Source: Fibrobacter sp.
GTDB taxonomy: Bacteria; Fibrobacterota; Fibrobacteria; Fibrobacterales; Fibrobacteraceae
Assembly (NCBI GenBank): GCA_024398965.1
Contig: JAKSIF010000005.1
Location: forward strand, 62,001 to 126,000
DNA length: 64,000 nucleotides
Direction: 5' to 3'
Shown here: positions 61,453 through 64,000 of the stretch, piece by piece
Layout of the letters: every line of letters begins with the position of its first letter
Position numbering within the stretch: position 1 is the stretch's first letter
Translations under genes and position numbers: made by a program
The notes under the pieces: generated by a model
Seen by the model: the letters and a program-made list of their open reading frames with translations, nothing else
Told to the model about the DNA's origin: nothing
Database searches by the model: none

Positions 61453-62340
61453 TTACTTCTTTTTTAAAGCTAAAAGAACCACCGAAGCCAAAATCAGCAT
61501 AATTCCAAGGACTATGCGCAAGGTCAATGATTCATCAAAAATCACCGTGCCAATAACCACAGCAGTCAATGGTTCCAAGGCACCCATAATCGCCGTAGGC
61601 GTAGAACCGACCAACTTTCCTGCCTTGGCCATAAACACCAGAGAGAGCACCGTTGGAACAAAGCCAAGCATTAAAGCCCACCCCCACTGGCTAGCAGACG
61701 TCAAGACCGGAGGTGTTCCGCTTCCCAAGGTTACAGAATACAACAACAGAAACATGAGGCAGAAAATCATGGCGTAAAAAGAAAGTTTTACCGCCCCCAT
61801 GTTCAGGCGCGCCTTGCTTACAATCACAATGTAAATGGCATACGCAAAAGATGAAGCTAGTACCAACAAAAGCCCCGTTGTATTGAGGACAGAGCCACCT
61901 TCACCGCCCTTGTAAAGTAACGCAATCCCTCCCAAGGATATGGCGATGGACAAAGCCGTAGTCAAGTTCAACTTTTCCTTAAAGAAAAGCCCCATGATCA
62001 AGGCGACTTCCAATGGATAAAGGAACAACAAGGTAGAGGCAAGGCCTGCATCCATGTAATTGAAGGATGCGTAAAGTGCCAAGGCGCAAACAGCAAAGAG
62101 AAAGCCGAGAACGGCAAGAACAGGAACCCCACGGCGTTCAACCTTGAAGCTCATGCGGTTTGCAAGCATCAACAGGAAAAGCAGGAATACGGCCGTCGCA
62201 AAACGGTAACACAGGACTGCTTCCGGAGTGAGTCCTTCACGATAAAGGAAGAGGGCTCCCAGAGGATTGGTGCCGTAGCAGATGGCGGCACCACAACCGT
62301 AGAGAATACCCTTTGCTTTACCTTGAGCCGATTCGATCAT
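61453..62340 (-). CDS. EamA/DMT-family transporter
   Basis: A protein of about 295 aa with ten hydrophobic helices in two EamA repeats. YGCGAAICYGTNPLGALFLY opens the first and FSYAIYIVIVSKARLNMGAV lies at the beginning of the second, which ends LGIMLILASVVLLALKKK. Such proteins export or import metabolites (amino acids, nucleotide precursors); the substrate is unknown. Starts at 62338-62340 and 62347-62349 are both possible. A single CCAGGATGACG repeat core lies just upstream. Confidence 0.87.
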   Translation of the reverse strand: MIESAQGKAKGILYGCGAAICYGTNPLGALFLYREGLTPEAVLCYRFATAVFLLFLLMLANRMSFKVERRGVPVLAVLGFLFAVCALALYASFNYMDAGLASTLLFLYPLEVALIMGLFFKEKLNLTTALSIAISLGGIALLYKGGEGGSVLNTTGLLLVLASSFAYAIYIVIVSKARLNMGAVKLSFYAMIFCLMFLLLYSVTLGSGTPPVLTSASQWGWALMLGFVPTVLSLVFMAKAGKLVGSTPTAIMGALEPLTAVVIGTVIFDESLTLRIVLGIMLILASVVLLALKKK

Positions 62341-62390
62341 GGATCCCATCACTCGCTTCGCTCGTTCCAGGATGACGTAAAAAACTACCC

Positions 62391-64000
62391 TTAGATTGCG
62401 AACTTGGTTGCATCGGCCAGCTGGACGCTCGCAATGCGGGAAATGCCCTTGATTTCCTGAGTCACACCGTAAAGCATATCGGCTTCGGCCATGGTACGCT
62501 TGTTATGGGTCACCACGATGAACAAGGTCTGCTTACTGAATTCGCGGAGGAGTGCCATGAAACGACCCACGTTGGCGTCGTCCAGAGGACCATCCACTTC
62601 GTCCAGCACGCAGTAGGGAGACGGCTTTTCCATGTAGATAGCGAACAGCAAGGCCGTAGCGGTCAAGGCGTGTTCACCACCAGACAGGGCCTTGATGCCG
62701 CGCATCTTCTTACCGGTGGGTCGAACGTTGATTTCGATGTCTGCATCTAGGATATCCATGGGTTTGCCCATTTCATCCACCTTTTCCACAAGGCTCATCT
62801 TGGTTTCGCCGTTCAGGAACAGCTTACTGAAGACAAACTGGAAGTTCTTCTGGATACGGCTGAAGGTTTCAAGATAGCGCTGACGGGCGATGTCATCCAG
62901 CTTGGTGATGGTACGGTCGAGAGAGGCGCGGGCACGATCGAGATCGTCGAACTGCTTTTCCACTTCCTCGAGACGCTTCTTTTCGTCTTCGTAGTTTTCC
63001 ATCACGTTGACATTGACAGGGCCCAGTTCCTTGATCTTGCCGCGGAGTTCACGGACTTCGCGATCGGCTTCGGGCTGGCTGTATTCCACACGTTCAACGT
63101 CTTCGGGATTGGCGAGATCTACAGACCATTCATTGGTGATGCGTTCCACCAGACGATCCAGGTTTGCCTGCAAGGCTTCCTGACGGCGGCCCACATCATT
63201 CAATTCCTTCATCTTTTCGATCATGTCGTCACGAAGGGTGTTTACTTCGGAGCGCCAGTCTTCGATATCGCCGGACACAAGTTCGTACTTCTCACGGGCA
63301 AGGTCACGCTGCTGTTCCAAGTCACGAAGTTCAGAATCCTTGCTCTGGATCTGGGTTTCCAGATCCCTGGAGTCTTCGTTGTTCTTGTCGATATTCTGGA
63401 GGTTGGTCTCGATTTCTGCATTGCGATTGCGGATGGAGTTTTCCAGGAATTCAATCTGTTCGGCAATACCACGAAGGCGGTTGGTATTCTGGGCAAGCTT
63501 TGCATTCTTGTCCTGAGCGGCGCGTTCCAGTTCGCGAACTTCTTCTTCCTTTTCGCGATACATGGTTTCCTGCTCGGACATTTGGTCGTTGACAGAGGAA
63601 TACTGTTCTTCTGCACGTTCCACGGCGGACTGGGCTTCGGCAAGTTCAGCATCGCTGTTCTTGGAATCCTCGGCAGCCTGAATCTTGGCCATGGCGTTCT
63701 GGACTTCAGCTTCCAACTGGTTCAGACGGCGCTCGCAGCTCAAGACCGTATTGTTATGGATTGCAACAGCGGAGTTAGCGCCACGCTGGGTTTCCTGCTG
63801 TTCTCGAATTTCATCTACGATGGATTCCAGCATCTGGACGTCTTCGTCCACAAGGTCCTGGAGGCGGCCGATTTCCTCAGTCTGGACTTCAACTTCAGCC
63901 AGCACGTTTTCAAGTAGGGCGTTAGCCTCGGCGATTTCGTTCTTGCGGGAAAGGGCGCCGGAGGTAGCCGCACCGCTACTGACAAGACCGCTGGTACGTA
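62391..64000 (-). CDS. smc: Chromosome segregation protein SMC, C-terminal half (cut by window edge)
   Basis: The visible 536 codons cover the end of the hinge (TSGALSRKNEIAE near the edge), the second long coiled coil and the C-terminal ATPase head. The head shows the ABC signature IKALSGGEHALTATALLFA and the Walker B / D-loop stretch YCVLDEVDGPLDDANVGRF. NVMENYEDEKKRLEEVEKQF is the conserved coil-to-head transition. SMC dimers with ScpAB load near the origin and compact and align the chromosome arms. The frame is open to the right edge, so an apparent start at 63905 is internal. It lies 50 bp upstream of the EamA gene. Confidence 0.94.
   Translation of the reverse strand, partial: RTSGLVSSGAATSGALSRKNEIAEANALLENVLAEVEVQTEEIGRLQDLVDEDVQMLESIVDEIREQQETQRGANSAVAIHNNTVLSCERRLNQLEAEVQNAMAKIQAAEDSKNSDAELAEAQSAVERAEEQYSSVNDQMSEQETMYREKEEEVRELERAAQDKNAKLAQNTNRLRGIAEQIEFLENSIRNRNAEIETNLQNIDKNNEDSRDLETQIQSKDSELRDLEQQRDLAREKYELVSGDIEDWRSEVNTLRDDMIEKMKELNDVGRRQEALQANLDRLVERITNEWSVDLANPEDVERVEYSQPEADREVRELRGKIKELGPVNVNVMENYEDEKKRLEEVEKQFDDLDRARASLDRTITKLDDIARQRYLETFSRIQKNFQFVFSKLFLNGETKMSLVEKVDEMGKPMDILDADIEINVRPTGKKMRGIKALSGGEHALTATALLFAIYMEKPSPYCVLDEVDGPLDDANVGRFMALLREFSKQTLFIVVTHNKRTMAEADMLYGVTQEIKGISRIASVQLADATKFAI

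Noticed and set aside
63242-63905. Start of the SMC gene at 63905 or a separate plus-strand gene at 63164-63592
   Set aside because: The SMC frame is open to the window edge and shows the hinge-to-coil transition, so 63905 is internal; the plus-strand frame is an antisense shadow.

Overview
The window looks like a chromosomal stretch from a member of the Fibrobacterota (Fibrobacter-like). This is an inference from protein style: a secreted esterase with a C-terminal sorting-type domain, AguA/AguB, diaminopimelate dehydrogenase, TupA-like ATP-grasp in a glycan locus, Wzi/FadL outer-membrane proteins and many short dispersed repeats. No rRNA or marker search could be run. No tRNA, rRNA, CRISPR array or classical insertion sequence was seen. 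Both ends cut genes: proS on the left, smc on the right.

Layout. 1-9.2 kb holds housekeeping genes: proS, a DUF2914 membrane protein, a secreted esterase, the agmatine-to-putrescine pair aguB-aguA, a MurC/Mpl-type ligase, an RluA pseudouridine synthase and a PD-(D/E)XK-type protein. 9.7-13.6 kb holds lspA, squalene synthase, a membrane protein and dnaA. It is bracketed by two striking non-coding arrays (9348-9646 and 13635-13921) built from inverted pairs of TAGGACTAA. In every pair the half-sites start exactly 27 bp apart, and pairs are spaced 63, 74, 83 or 84 bp, close to whole helical turns. This is the strongest unexplained signal in the window.

14-42 kb is a large surface-glycan region: galE, a PglF/FlaA1-type dehydratase, a Wzc kinase, a Wzx flippase, a Wzy polymerase, glycosyltransferases, a TupA-like ATP-grasp, a GNAT acetyltransferase, a PglC/WcaJ-type phosphoglycosyl transferase and a PglE-type aminotransferase. 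Together they can plausibly make and polymerise a glycan started on a 4-amino-sugar. Set inside it, at 20995-26636, is a compact RiPP-like operon: nucleotidyltransferase, secreted protein, a 53-aa precursor-like peptide, an HPr-kinase-like protein, a signal-peptidase-like protease, a PqqD-type peptide-binding protein and an ABC exporter. It has lasso-cluster accessory genes but no lasso cyclase or transglutaminase-type protease. At 34.0-37.3 kb is a tandem array of Rpn-family (PD-(D/E)XK) genes: two identical full copies, flanked by C-terminal-only copies with a different tail.

42-64 kb holds ddh, dut, trmJ, a sugar nucleotidyltransferase, outer-membrane and DUF748 proteins, a FIST protein, thiC behind a TPP riboswitch, a MauE-like pair, a repeat cluster around a GIY-YIG gene, three more glycosyltransferases with a Wzi-like protein, a hybrid histidine kinase, an EamA transporter and the C-terminal half of SMC.
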